Assembly: GCF_038069655.2 (NCBI RefSeq) | Contig: NZ_CP150952.2 | Location: forward strand, 1 to 64,000 | From: Yoonia sp. BS5-3 | GTDB taxonomy: Bacteria; Pseudomonadota; Alphaproteobacteria; Rhodobacterales; Rhodobacteraceae | Direction: 5' to 3' | Length of the DNA: 64,000 nt | Part shown: positions 50,008 through 59,211 of the stretch, piece after piece | Layout of the letters: each line of letters begins with the position of its first letter | How positions within the stretch are numbered: position 1 is the stretch's first letter | Program-made: the position numbers and the translations under genes | The notes under the pieces: generated by a model | The model's input: only the letters and a program-made list of their open reading frames with translations | What the model was told of the DNA's origin: nothing | Database searches by the model: none

Positions 50008-51770
50008 TGGCGGACGATCAAGAAAATATGGATTTGGGACCGGTCGCGGCGGGAGAGGTCTCTTCGGTAGAGGGTTACAAGTTTCAGCCGATCAAGGGCT
50101 ACCCGATGCTCAATTGGCGCGGCAAGCGGCCCTTTACCTCCACCCAGTTCTACCCGGCGCAGCTGAAGGAAACCTATGGTGAAGAGGTGGACGGTTGGCG
50201 CAACAAGATCTTCTGGGGCGATAACCTTCAGGTGATGAGCCACCTTCTGAAAGAATTCAGGGGCAAGGTCGATTTAGTCTACATCGATCCACCTTTCGAT
50301 TCTAAGGCCGACTATAAGAAGAAGATCAAACTTCGCGGCGAAAAGGTGCTTAACGATTCCGGAAGCTTTGAAGAAAAGCAGTATTCAGACATCTGGACCA
50401 ATGACGGATATCTTCAGTTCATGTATGAGCGCCTCGCGGTTATCCGGGAGCTTCTGTCTGAACGAGGTGTACTGTTTGTTCACGTTGATCCTGGCGTCTC
50501 GCATTCAATAAAGCTGATGCTCGATGAAATATTTGGGCACACAAATTTTCTTAACGAAATCATCTGGAGTTACCGCCGCTGGCCCTCGACCTCCAAGAAA
50601 TATCAGAGCATGCACGATGTCATTTTCTTTTACAGGAAAACATCCTCAGAAGACCGTGTGTTTCATACCGAGTATGAGGGCGCATCTGAGAGCTACATGA
50701 AGCGCTTTGGCGGCAAAACACAGATATTAGACCCTGACAGCGGCACACGGAAAATTACGTCGGAAGAAGAAACCAAAGGCATGCCTATGCGAGATGTCTG
50801 GGACATTTCGGTTCTGGCAGGGAATAAGCCAGAAAGAGTTGGGTATCCAACTCAAAAACCCGAAGAATTGCTGGAACGGATCATTGCAAATAACAGCCCT
50901 GAAAACGGTTTGGTTTTTGATTGTTTCATGGGGTCGGGTACTACTCAGTCCGTTGCGGCCAAGTTGGGTCGTCGTTTCATCGGGGCAGATATCAATCTTG
51001 GATCTGTTCAAACGACGACAAAGCGCCTCATAATGTTAATTGAGCAGCCACGAGAACTCGGCGGCAAACAGATGCCCGGATTTGATGTGTACAATGTCAA
51101 TAACTACGACGTTTTCCGCAACGAGATTGAAGCTAAAGCACTGCTTGCTGAGGCTTTAGAAATCCAACCTATCGAAACAAGCTCTATCTACGACGGCGAA
51201 AAAGACGGACGCATGGTCAAGATTATGCCTGTGAACCGCATCGCGACTAAGGCCGATCTGTCCGAGCTGATCGCAGGTTTTGATTACAAAGCATTTCAAC
51301 GCCGCCAAAACACCAACCCGAACCAGCCGGTCGAAAAAATCTTGCTTGTCTGCATGGGTCACGAACCCGACCTGAAAGCGCAGCTCGAGCTCGAAGTGAA
51401 ACCCCACAAAATCGATGTGGAGGTCGTGGACATATTGCGCGACAAGTCCCAGCTCGAATTCAAACGCGACTCTGAGGCGCGACTGGCCATCAAGGACGGC
51501 CATCTGGAAATCGAACGCTTCTACCCGATGAACCTGCTGCAAAAGCTCTCGCTCCAAAAAGAGCAAGTCACAGATTGGCGCGAGATGGTCGAAAGCATCA
51601 TGGTGGACTGGAACTACGACGGCGCGATCTTGCAGCCGGTCGAATTGGACGTGCCTGAAAAGAATGAGCTGGTCAGCGGCCGCTACAAGGTGCCCGAGGA
51701 CGCAGGCACGGTGCGGGTGAAGATCACCGATCTGTTGTCGGAATCTTGGGAAGGCAGCATCGATGCCTAA
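50007..51770 (+). CDS. Type III-like DNA methyltransferase (Mod)
   Basis: 587 residues from ATG 50007 (TGATG overlap with the helicase stop; GTG one codon earlier). A beta-class N6-adenine methyltransferase: motif IV DPPF near residue 94 comes before motif I FDCFMGSGTT near 306. The region between is the target-recognition part, and residues 320-587 contain a long C-terminal extension. With the Res gene downstream it forms a type III restriction-modification system. Motif IV has F rather than the commoner Y. Confidence 0.9.
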   Translation: MADDQENMDLGPVAAGEVSSVEGYKFQPIKGYPMLNWRGKRPFTSTQFYPAQLKETYGEEVDGWRNKIFWGDNLQVMSHLLKEFRGKVDLVYIDPPFDSKADYKKKIKLRGEKVLNDSGSFEEKQYSDIWTNDGYLQFMYERLAVIRELLSERGVLFVHVDPGVSHSIKLMLDEIFGHTNFLNEIIWSYRRWPSTSKKYQSMHDVIFFYRKTSSEDRVFHTEYEGASESYMKRFGGKTQILDPDSGTRKITSEEETKGMPMRDVWDISVLAGNKPERVGYPTQKPEELLERIIANNSPENGLVFDCFMGSGTTQSVAAKLGRRFIGADINLGSVQTTTKRLIMLIEQPRELGGKQMPGFDVYNVNNYDVFRNEIEAKALLAEALEIQPIETSSIYDGEKDGRMVKIMPVNRIATKADLSELIAGFDYKAFQRRQNTNPNQPVEKILLVCMGHEPDLKAQLELEVKPHKIDVEVVDILRDKSQLEFKRDSEARLAIKDGHLEIERFYPMNLLQKLSLQKEQVTDWREMVESIMVDWNYDGAILQPVELDVPEKNELVSGRYKVPEDAGTVRVKITDLLSESWEGSIDA

Positions 51771-54423
51771 AAAGACCGACGCCGCCCTTGGCGAATTCGC
51801 CTTCTTCAAGTTCCTCCTGACGTTCTACCAGCAGAATAAGAAGCGGATCAGAGTCAGCTATCGCGATCTGTCGAAGAAGTTCCTCGACTTCAACGATCCC
51901 GAAAACGCCCACGCCTACTTGCGCACGCCGCAGTTCGAGGCGCTGGAAATCTATGTGTTCTTGAAGGAGTTCTTGGACAACAAGCGCATCGAACAGATCT
52001 TCAAGGAATGGTACGAAAAAGAGGGCGTGTTCGCCGACCGCGCCGAGGGCGGCGTCGCAGCCGACACCGGGCAAATCAGCCTGTTCGAGGACGTATCCCA
52101 GAAGCAATACGAGGACGTGTTCAAAGCCATGCGTAAAAACGCGCGGGCCTATCCGAACTACATCTTCGCGCTGACCATGGGCACCGGCAAAACCATTCTG
52201 ATGGCCACGTGCATCTTCTACGAGTTTATCTTGGCCAACAAATGGAAGAAGGACCCCAAATACTGCCACAACGCGCTGGTATTCTCGCCTGACAAAACGG
52301 TGCTTTTGTCGCTGCGCGAGCTTGAAACCTTTGAATTGTCCAAGGTGGTGCCGCCTGAGTACGTGAACTTTCTGACGTCCCACATCCGGTTCCACTTTCT
52401 GGAAGAGGCGGGAACGTCCCTCGACACACTCGACCAGTCCATGTTCAACGTCATTGTGTCCAACACGCAGAAGATCATTCTGAAGCGAAAGAACAAGGAA
52501 AAGACCGCCATAGATGATCTGTTCGGCGCAACGCCGGATACGTTCAAAGAGAGCGGGAGCGTCTATGCCGATGCCGCTGACTTATACGATTTCGACACGC
52601 CGGAAGAAGAAGGCGAGCTGACCACCAATCAACGGTTTGAGAAGCTCACCCGTCTTGGACAGCTGGGCATCTACGTGGACGAGGCGCACCACGCCTTTGG
52701 CAAAAAACTTGCCAAAGATATGGGGATCGGGGCGAAAGAAACGGACAATAGCCTGCGCACGACCATCGACAAGCTGGCTTCTCGCCTCGAGCGGGCAGGA
52801 ACGCGCGTTGTCGCCTGTTTCAACTACACTGGTACGCCATATATCGGCCAGACCGTGCTGCCCGAGGTCGTCTATGCCTATGGTTTGAGCGACGCGATCG
52901 CCAACGAGTACCTGAAGAAGGCCGACCTGCACGGATATTCGAACACCAAGTCGGAAGAGTTCCTGCGCATCGCTATCGATGACTTCCTCACGAAGACTGA
53001 CGGATTGCGACCAGAAGGTCTGCTGCCGAAGATGGCGATTTTCGCGACCACGATTGATGAGGTGCGCAACGAGCTCCAGCCGCTTGTCGCAAAAATTCTT
53101 GAAGAGAAAGGGCTTCCCGCAGACAGCATCCTTGTAAACCTCGGAGATGATAAGACAACTAACGACGACATTCGCGAGTTCATCCGCCTTGATACGCCAG
53201 GCTCCAAGAAGCAGTTCATCCTGCTAGTGAACAAGGGACGCGAGGGATGGAACTGTCGCTCGCTGTTCAGCGTGGCGATGTTCCGAACGCCAAAGTCGAA
53301 GGTATTTGTTCTTCAGGCTACTATGCGTTGTTTCCGGTCAATCGGCGAAACCCAGCACACAGCGCACGTCTACCTTTCAGCGGACAACCTTCAGATTTTG
53401 AATGACGAACTTAGCCAAAACTTCAGGCTGTCTGCGGACGACCTGAACAATGCAAACAGCCATAAGCAAAGATACGAGATTCTGGTCAAAGAACCCGTTG
53501 AGAGGATCAAGTTGCAACGTGTTCGCCGTTCCTTTGAGCTGATCGAAAAGGAACTGCTTCCAAACCAGGAGCTTGGCATTAATCGCGCTGATAAGAGCGC
53601 TTGGCAAATGCTGACCGGGAAGTACAACCTCCTCGAGACCGTACAAAGCGGCATCGAGCCATCTCAAATAGGCAAAACGGCTTCCTCCAAAACCATCGAC
53701 CGGACGGAACTACGACAGAAAGTCGTGTTCTCGGAGATTATGCTTGTTTCCGAAGTCGCGAGGTATTTGGGGCGCAGCCCGTTGGAAATCGAAGCGATCC
53801 TTAAATCCACCGGTGAAGGCATTCAAAACATCCTCGACGCGATCAACGATTACAACGAATTGCTCTACGACGTGGTGATCCCGCGCCTCTTTGGTCTTTT
53901 GTACGATTTGGAGCAACACGAAATCACCGAAGAGCATGAAGTCGAACTCGTGAGATTGCCCGAAAATGGCTCATACTCTGTAATGGCCGATCCAAATCTG
54001 GTGGTGACAGATCAAGACGTTGAAGATGCGCTTGTTTCTTCGAAATCGTTCCACCTGGATACATATGCGTTTGACTCGCGGCCTGAGCAGACGCTTTTTT
54101 GGGATTTGATCCGAGAAGGAGCCGTCAAAAAACTGTACTTCACCGGAATGCTGACCCATGGCCAGTCTGAGTTCTTCATCCAATACGTGGATCCAGAGTC
54201 AAGAATGGTCCGAAGCTACTATCCAGATTTTTTGTTCGAAAAAGACGATGGGACTTATGTGATCGTCGAGGTGAAAGGCGACAACATGATCGACGACCCG
54301 ATTGTGCAGGCTAAACGTGAGTATGCTGAGCAGATGGCCGAGGCATCCGGTATGAAATATGCGATTATAAAGGGAACCGACGCTGAGGCTCATAATTTCA
54401 GCTTTCTACTATCAGCATTGTAG
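51763..54423 (+). CDS. Type III-like restriction helicase/nuclease (Res)
   Basis: 886 residues, starting with an 8-base overlap with mod. Superfamily 2 motor: TMGTGKTI near residue 136, VDEAHHAF near 304, FNYTGTPY (III) near 353 and VLQATMRCFRS (VI region) near 515. The C-terminal endonuclease site is YYPDFLFEKDDGTYVIVEVKGD, D...E-x-K. A complete-looking restriction subunit of standard length. Confidence 0.9.
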   Translation: MPKKTDAALGEFAFFKFLLTFYQQNKKRIRVSYRDLSKKFLDFNDPENAHAYLRTPQFEALEIYVFLKEFLDNKRIEQIFKEWYEKEGVFADRAEGGVAADTGQISLFEDVSQKQYEDVFKAMRKNARAYPNYIFALTMGTGKTILMATCIFYEFILANKWKKDPKYCHNALVFSPDKTVLLSLRELETFELSKVVPPEYVNFLTSHIRFHFLEEAGTSLDTLDQSMFNVIVSNTQKIILKRKNKEKTAIDDLFGATPDTFKESGSVYADAADLYDFDTPEEEGELTTNQRFEKLTRLGQLGIYVDEAHHAFGKKLAKDMGIGAKETDNSLRTTIDKLASRLERAGTRVVACFNYTGTPYIGQTVLPEVVYAYGLSDAIANEYLKKADLHGYSNTKSEEFLRIAIDDFLTKTDGLRPEGLLPKMAIFATTIDEVRNELQPLVAKILEEKGLPADSILVNLGDDKTTNDDIREFIRLDTPGSKKQFILLVNKGREGWNCRSLFSVAMFRTPKSKVFVLQATMRCFRSIGETQHTAHVYLSADNLQILNDELSQNFRLSADDLNNANSHKQRYEILVKEPVERIKLQRVRRSFELIEKELLPNQELGINRADKSAWQMLTGKYNLLETVQSGIEPSQIGKTASSKTIDRTELRQKVVFSEIMLVSEVARYLGRSPLEIEAILKSTGEGIQNILDAINDYNELLYDVVIPRLFGLLYDLEQHEITEEHEVELVRLPENGSYSVMADPNLVVTDQDVEDALVSSKSFHLDTYAFDSRPEQTLFWDLIREGAVKKLYFTGMLTHGQSEFFIQYVDPESRMVRSYYPDFLFEKDDGTYVIVEVKGDNMIDDPIVQAKREYAEQMAEASGMKYAIIKGTDAEAHNFSFLLSAL

Positions 54424-54557
54424 TCGAGGAACTTGCTACAGTCCCAAAACTAGAAGCCAAATAGATATTATGGGCATATGACTGTTACAGTATGTCCCAG
54501 CTTACTCACAAGGCATCACAATGCGGATGCTAATCAAATCAACTGATAGTTGTCGGC

Positions 54558-54842
54558 TCAATTCACCATTTGCTGCACGAAGCGACCGTACTCCTGGCTG
54601 ACTTCTTTTGCCTCGGTGAACGCCCTTGCGCGTTCACCTTCCATGCAGCGGAAGTAATCTTGAACATTGGTGATGTAGTCCTCGAAATCCTGTCGGATAA
54701 GGTCCTCGTATTCCAGTGCGGATGCGGGGTCGCTCGGTACAAATGGTCTGGTTGGTGCCAAACAAGTTTCGGCTTGCACCGAATGAGCCATAAAAACAAA
54801 CCAGATTATAAGAGTGTAAGTCGTCTTCCATGACTTAGACAT
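54558..54842 (-). CDS. Small exported protein divergent from T4SS operon
   Basis: 94 residues with a signal peptide (cleavage near VQAE at residue 25) and AGGAAAC upstream. The mature part is acidic and helical with two Cys (TCLAP and RCMEG). It is transcribed away from the T4SS operon across the shared double-box region, so co-regulation with conjugation is likely. Family not recognised. Confidence 0.75.
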   Translation of the reverse strand: MSKSWKTTYTLIIWFVFMAHSVQAETCLAPTRPFVPSDPASALEYEDLIRQDFEDYITNVQDYFRCMEGERARAFTEAKEVSQEYGRFVQQMVN

Positions 54843-54922
54843 GATGGTTGTTTCCTTATGATACTTGAATAAAAGTAATCTTGCTGCTTAAGGGTGGTAT
54901 ATAGAAAGACTTTCACCGAGTG

Positions 54923-54959
54923 ACAATATTATAACTTGATGATGGTTTTATAACATTGT
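54923..54959. promoter_or_regulatory. Inverted pair of conjugation boxes at the T4SS promoter
   Basis: ACAATATTATAA (54923-54934) and TTATAACATTGT (54948-54959), inverted to each other with 13 bases between. They lie 59 bases before the GTG at 55018 and 81 bases before the divergent start at 54842. Confidence 0.65.
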
Positions 54960-55017
54960 AATGTGGTGGTGCCTAAGAAGGGTGCCACTGCTGCTAACCA
55001 TGGAGGTGACGCAGATC

Positions 55018-55386
55018 GTGGCGACAGACATAAACAAAGAAGCGCCTAATGTGGTCACAGAAACGCATTTCAAGACCCTTGTTGACAGCGGTTATCAAGC
55101 AGAGGTTGTGTGCAGAACCAAAGCTACAAAGAAAGCTGCGGTTTGGTACGGCATCTGGATTATCCGCGTCGTCAACAAGGAACGCACTTACGAAAAACTG
55201 CTCGTCCCAGCCCGCAAAAAGCTCGGTGACGACGACGAAATTGCAGTCCGAACCTTTAAGACAGCAAACGGCCTTATCTCCTTCCTCGAAAGCATGGGCT
55301 TCACACAAGTCAACATTCCGATGCTTGAAGGCGGTCGCACGTTGCACGCCCTGCCAGACACGCCTATCGAAAGTAGCGACGGCTAG
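55018..55386 (+). CDS. First gene of the T4SS operon, small unknown family
   Basis: 122 residues from GTG 55018, chosen for the strong GGAGGTGA 8 bases upstream. A soluble alpha/beta protein with VWYGIW and RTFKTANGLISFLESMGFTQVNIPMLEG. Clear paralogue of 18031-18369. Its 3' end overlaps the likely start of virB1. A regulator of the operon is plausible but unproven. Confidence 0.75.
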   Translation: MATDINKEAPNVVTETHFKTLVDSGYQAEVVCRTKATKKAAVWYGIWIIRVVNKERTYEKLLVPARKKLGDDDEIAVRTFKTANGLISFLESMGFTQVNIPMLEGGRTLHALPDTPIESSDG

Positions 55387-56062
55387 TCTAGCTGCTCTAA
55401 TACTCGCCAGCACCCCTGCTCTTGCGCAGAGCATGGTGCTTGTAATGAACGGCGACGGCTCGCTGAGCGAGTCTACTGCGCAAGACAACTTTACACGAAA
55501 TTACAATGATGGTGTGGGCCAAGGTTCAGCGTCCGAAGGACTGCAACTTTTTGGTCAAGGCGCTGCCGTTGAAAGCCAGACAACAGATGGCGACTTCCGC
55601 GTTGCTTCTGTTGCACCAAGGGCCGCTGTGCCGCGCCCTGAAATTCTTCAAGCAATCGACGCAACAGCTATGCGCTACGCAAGCCACCCTGCCCTTCGTC
55701 GGGCGGGACTTTCGGTCACGGAATGGCGTCTGTTGTTCCGCGCGAACATCGAAATTGAAAGCGCCTACAACGTGGGCGCTCGAAGTGAGGTTGGGGCAAT
55801 CGGTCTCGGCCAGCTCATGCCCGAAACCGCGCGTGATCTGAACGTCGATCCCCACAATTGGCAACAAAATCTCGACGGGTCGGCCCGGTATCTACTCATG
55901 ATGCTGGTCCAATTCGGGGATGCGCGATTGGCATTGGCTGCATACAACGCTGGCCCCGATGCTGTGACGCGCAACAACGGTATCCCGCCTTATCGGGAAA
56001 CCCAAAATCACGTCAGCAGAGTGCTGGCCGTGTTCAACCGGCTAGAAGGAGAAAACTCATGA
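55325..56062 (+). CDS. virB1: VirB1-like lytic transglycosylase
   Basis: About 245 residues if started at TTG 55325; no ATG lies before the signal peptide (VATASLAALILASTPALAQ), so the start is uncertain. The SLT domain spans residues 130-230: FRANIEIESAYN carries the catalytic Glu, and GAIGLGQLMPETA and AYNAGPDAV are SLT signatures. It opens peptidoglycan for the secretion channel. The stop overlaps virB2 (ATGA). Confidence 0.9.
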   Translation: MKAVARCTPCQTRLSKVATASLAALILASTPALAQSMVLVMNGDGSLSESTAQDNFTRNYNDGVGQGSASEGLQLFGQGAAVESQTTDGDFRVASVAPRAAVPRPEILQAIDATAMRYASHPALRRAGLSVTEWRLLFRANIEIESAYNVGARSEVGAIGLGQLMPETARDLNVDPHNWQQNLDGSARYLLMMLVQFGDARLALAAYNAGPDAVTRNNGIPPYRETQNHVSRVLAVFNRLEGENS

Positions 56063-56349
56063 AGCCAAATACGACCAACGTGGTGACACTGCTCGGTGTA
56101 TTCCTGATGCTGGCACAACCGGCATTAGCGCAATCCATCGACTTGTCACCTGTCCAAAGCGTTCTTCAAGGCATCGTCGATGCGATTACCGGCCCGCTCG
56201 GTATCGTGATCGGCACATTGGCTCTGATTGGTGTGTTCTTGTCGTGGCTCTTTGGCATCCTCGATTTCCGTCAAGCCCTCTGGGTGATCATCGGGATCGC
56301 AGGCATCGCAGCCGCACCAACAATCGTCGCTGCAATCTGGACCACATAA
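56059..56349 (+). CDS. virB2: VirB2 pilin
   Basis: 96 residues. Signal peptide cut near LAQS (residue 24), then two hydrophobic segments (GPLGIVIGTLALIGVFLSWLF and ALWVIIGIAGIAAAPTIVAA) as in VirB2/TrbC pilins. It forms the T-pilus. Starts by ATGA overlap with virB1. Confidence 0.93.
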   Translation: MKPNTTNVVTLLGVFLMLAQPALAQSIDLSPVQSVLQGIVDAITGPLGIVIGTLALIGVFLSWLFGILDFRQALWVIIGIAGIAAAPTIVAAIWTT

Positions 56350-56361
56350 GGAACACTAAGA

Positions 56362-56640
56362 ATGGCTGAACAAGTGCCACTTTTCAAAGGACTGCTCAGA
56401 CAGCCGAAACTACTCGGCTTGCCCGTCATGTACGCGATGGTGTGGTTGTTCGGCGGCGTTCTGGTGTTCCTGTGGACACAACATTGGGTGGTAGCGGTTC
56501 TTGCCGCTGCCGCCTACCCCGCGCTGCGTAAAGCGGCTGATTGGGACCCTAACTTCTTGGACGTGGTTGTGACGACTTTGCAAGAGACGCCGCCAACGAC
56601 AAACCGCAAAATTCACGATGGAGATAGCTATGCGCCTTGA
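56362..56640 (+). CDS. virB3: VirB3 inner-membrane protein
   Basis: 92 residues with the PLFKGLLRQP start and two close hydrophobic segments (residues 18-50) as in VirB3. It partners VirB4 at the inner membrane. It overlaps virB4 by 11 bases. Confidence 0.92.
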   Translation: MAEQVPLFKGLLRQPKLLGLPVMYAMVWLFGGVLVFLWTQHWVVAVLAAAAYPALRKAADWDPNFLDVVVTTLQETPPTTNRKIHDGDSYAP

Positions 56641-58993
56641 AGATGGTTTCGACGCTGCATCGCTGTTGCCCCATTGGGTTACGAAGGAAAAACACCTCGC
56701 ACAGATGCTTCCCTATGTCAGTCTGGTAGACGATCAAACGGTTCGCACACGCGGCAATGAACTGTTCCAGTGCATCCGTCTCGACGGCATTAACAGCTAC
56801 ACCAAAGACGACGACGAACTGGACAAGGTGCGTGATCTGTTCGCGCAAATAGTCTCCGATAGCGGCCACCAGTTTGCCTACTATGTTCACAAGGTTTCCA
56901 AGCCCATTGATCCCACTATGAAGCCTATCAAGGGCGATAGCTTTGCGGCGGCGGTAGATGAACAGTGGCGTGATTTTCTGGCGAATGCCGGAATGCGAGA
57001 TAAGACCTTGACGCTCACAATCATGCACCGCCCCACGACCGCAAAAAAGGTGCCGTTTTCGCCAAAAAAATCCATTGAAGTTTTGCGCGAAGAAACCGTC
57101 AAACGCATGCGTGCGCTGCGCGAGGCTGTTGGCTTCATCAGCACCACATTTGCAGATATGCAACCACGCTTGCTGAACGCCGAAAGCGGCGAACTGTTTG
57201 GCTTCCTTGGCAGTCTCAACACCGGCGAAGAAACCCCGCTTTATCCCGGCACGAAATACGGTGTGGTTGCGGATGCTGTTGCAAATACACGGGTCACATT
57301 CAAAGGCGATAGTTTTGAACTGAGTGGTGGCGCGGTCGGTAACAAAATCGGCACAACTTTGGCGATCAAGGATTACTCCGAAAGAACGCCCTGCACGATG
57401 TTCGATGAACTCAACCTGCCTATCGACATGGTGATCACGCATTCCTTCACGCCGGTTAACAGCAACACTATGGATGATCGGATTAAGCGCCAGATGCGCT
57501 TGATGCAGACAACCGCAGATGGCGCAGTAACGCAGTATGAACAACTAGCGGCTGCGCGTGATGAATTGCTAAGTGGACGCCTTAGCTTTGGGGATCACCA
57601 TATGTCGGTGACGCTCTTTGCCGACTCTGTGCCTGAACTGGATGATTTCACGGCGGAGATACGCAGTAGCGCACTTACGCAGGGCGTGAAGATCATCAAA
57701 GAAGGTTTCGCTCTGCGGACCCACTTCTTTGCGCAGCACCCCGGCAACTCGGTCAAGCGCAGCCGCAAGGCAATCGTGACCAGCAAGAATTTCGCGTCGT
57801 TTGCAGCGTTCCACCGCACACCATTGGGCAAGACAGGTGAGAACGTCCCTTGGGGCGTTCCGATCACAATGCTTCCCACCCCCGAACGCTCTGGTTTCTG
57901 GTTCAACTACCACGAGAAAGGCTCACCTGACGCGGAACCGACTGGTGGTCACACGTTGATCTTTGGTCGGCAGGGTGCCGGTAAGTCGGTCCTATCGGCT
58001 TTCCTTGCCACGCTTGCGCGTCGAGCCGGTGCGCGGGTGTTCGTCTTTGACTATCGCCTCGGTATGGAAATGGCGGTTCGCGCAAACGGCGGCACGTATT
58101 CTTCGATCAAAGCGGGCGAACCAACAGGTTTGAACCCGCTGTGGACCGAGACCGACATTGACGGTCAAGCGTGGATGAACGAATGGCTCATGTCCCTCTT
58201 TCGCCGTGATGATCGGTCCTACACGCCATTGCAGCGAACGAAAATTCAAGAGGTGATCCGCCAGAACGCCGAGGCGGCTGACCCCTCATTGCGGAATTGG
58301 GATGATCTAGCTTCGTTGTTTGCTGCAACCGATGATGACGGTGACTTGCAACAACGTGCGCGTGAATGGGCTGCTGACGGGCGTTACGGCTGGATTTTTG
58401 GTCAGAACCTAGAAGACAGCTTTTCGCTTGATGGCGATTTTGTGGGTTTCGATCTGACCGGCATTCTGGACGATTCCAGTGAACGGGAACGCATGGCTGT
58501 GCTTTCGTATCTGTTCCGCCGTGTCGAACGGACCATGAAAGACCTCAAGCCAACCTTGATCATCGTGGACGAAACATGGAAGTCGCTCGACAACCATTAC
58601 TTCCGCGAAAAACTGGAAAGCTGGCTCTTTTCCGTGCGGAAACAGAATGCGGTCGTTGTGATGATGACCCAATTCCCAAGCCAGCTCAAAAAGACCGGCG
58701 TTGCAGAGACAATTTTGCAGGCGGTGCCTACGCAAATCCTGCTCCCCAACTCGAAGGCGAAGGCGGCTGACTATGACCTTCTAAGCCTCGAAGACAAGGA
58801 ACTTGATGTGATGCTCACAACCCCAAGCGCTTCGCGCCTGGGGCTTGTGAGAGACGACCAAGGATCAGTTGTTGTGAATGCTGATCTGAGCGCCCTCGGG
58901 TCGCTGCTAACCATCCTCGGTGGGATGAAAAAAGGAGAACAGTTGGTGGGTGCCGATTACCGCCAGCGTCCAGACTTTTGGAGAGTCAAATGA
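56630..58993 (+). CDS. virB4: VirB4 T4SS ATPase
   Basis: 787 residues from ATG 56630 (GGAG 6 bases upstream). Walker A GRQGAGKSVL near residue 446, Walker B TLIIVDETWKSL near 641, then the TQFPSQLKKTG motif. N-terminal CagE/TrbE/VirB4 domain present. It drives pilus and channel assembly. It overlaps the lipoprotein gene by ATGA. Confidence 0.97.
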   Translation: MRLEDGFDAASLLPHWVTKEKHLAQMLPYVSLVDDQTVRTRGNELFQCIRLDGINSYTKDDDELDKVRDLFAQIVSDSGHQFAYYVHKVSKPIDPTMKPIKGDSFAAAVDEQWRDFLANAGMRDKTLTLTIMHRPTTAKKVPFSPKKSIEVLREETVKRMRALREAVGFISTTFADMQPRLLNAESGELFGFLGSLNTGEETPLYPGTKYGVVADAVANTRVTFKGDSFELSGGAVGNKIGTTLAIKDYSERTPCTMFDELNLPIDMVITHSFTPVNSNTMDDRIKRQMRLMQTTADGAVTQYEQLAAARDELLSGRLSFGDHHMSVTLFADSVPELDDFTAEIRSSALTQGVKIIKEGFALRTHFFAQHPGNSVKRSRKAIVTSKNFASFAAFHRTPLGKTGENVPWGVPITMLPTPERSGFWFNYHEKGSPDAEPTGGHTLIFGRQGAGKSVLSAFLATLARRAGARVFVFDYRLGMEMAVRANGGTYSSIKAGEPTGLNPLWTETDIDGQAWMNEWLMSLFRRDDRSYTPLQRTKIQEVIRQNAEAADPSLRNWDDLASLFAATDDDGDLQQRAREWAADGRYGWIFGQNLEDSFSLDGDFVGFDLTGILDDSSERERMAVLSYLFRRVERTMKDLKPTLIIVDETWKSLDNHYFREKLESWLFSVRKQNAVVVMMTQFPSQLKKTGVAETILQAVPTQILLPNSKAKAADYDLLSLEDKELDVMLTTPSASRLGLVRDDQGSVVVNADLSALGSLLTILGGMKKGEQLVGADYRQRPDFWRVK

Positions 58994-59211
58994 CAAGAAC
59001 TGTATTATTGCTTCTGGGCCTCACTCTGACTGCCTGTGGTGAATATCAAGGGTTGACAGCCAGTTGCTTCAACACTGACAGCGGCGCGACCGTCACACGC
59101 TCGGCGAACACGCTCAGCTTTCTACCACAATCCACTGGCCGCTTGTCTACGGCAACAGCGCCGGTTGATGATTGCAGCTTTACGCCGCTTGGTGGACCGG
59201 GGGGTCAGTGA
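58990..59211 (+). CDS. VirB7-like small lipoprotein
   Basis: 73 residues with a lipobox LTAC at about residue 16 (signal: basic start, Leu-rich core). Three more Cys lie in the mature part. In this place in a virB operon a small lipoprotein is expected to fill the VirB7 role, anchoring VirB9 at the outer membrane. Sequence is not otherwise VirB7-like. Confidence 0.75.
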   Translation: MTRTVLLLLGLTLTACGEYQGLTASCFNTDSGATVTRSANTLSFLPQSTGRLSTATAPVDDCSFTPLGGPGGQ

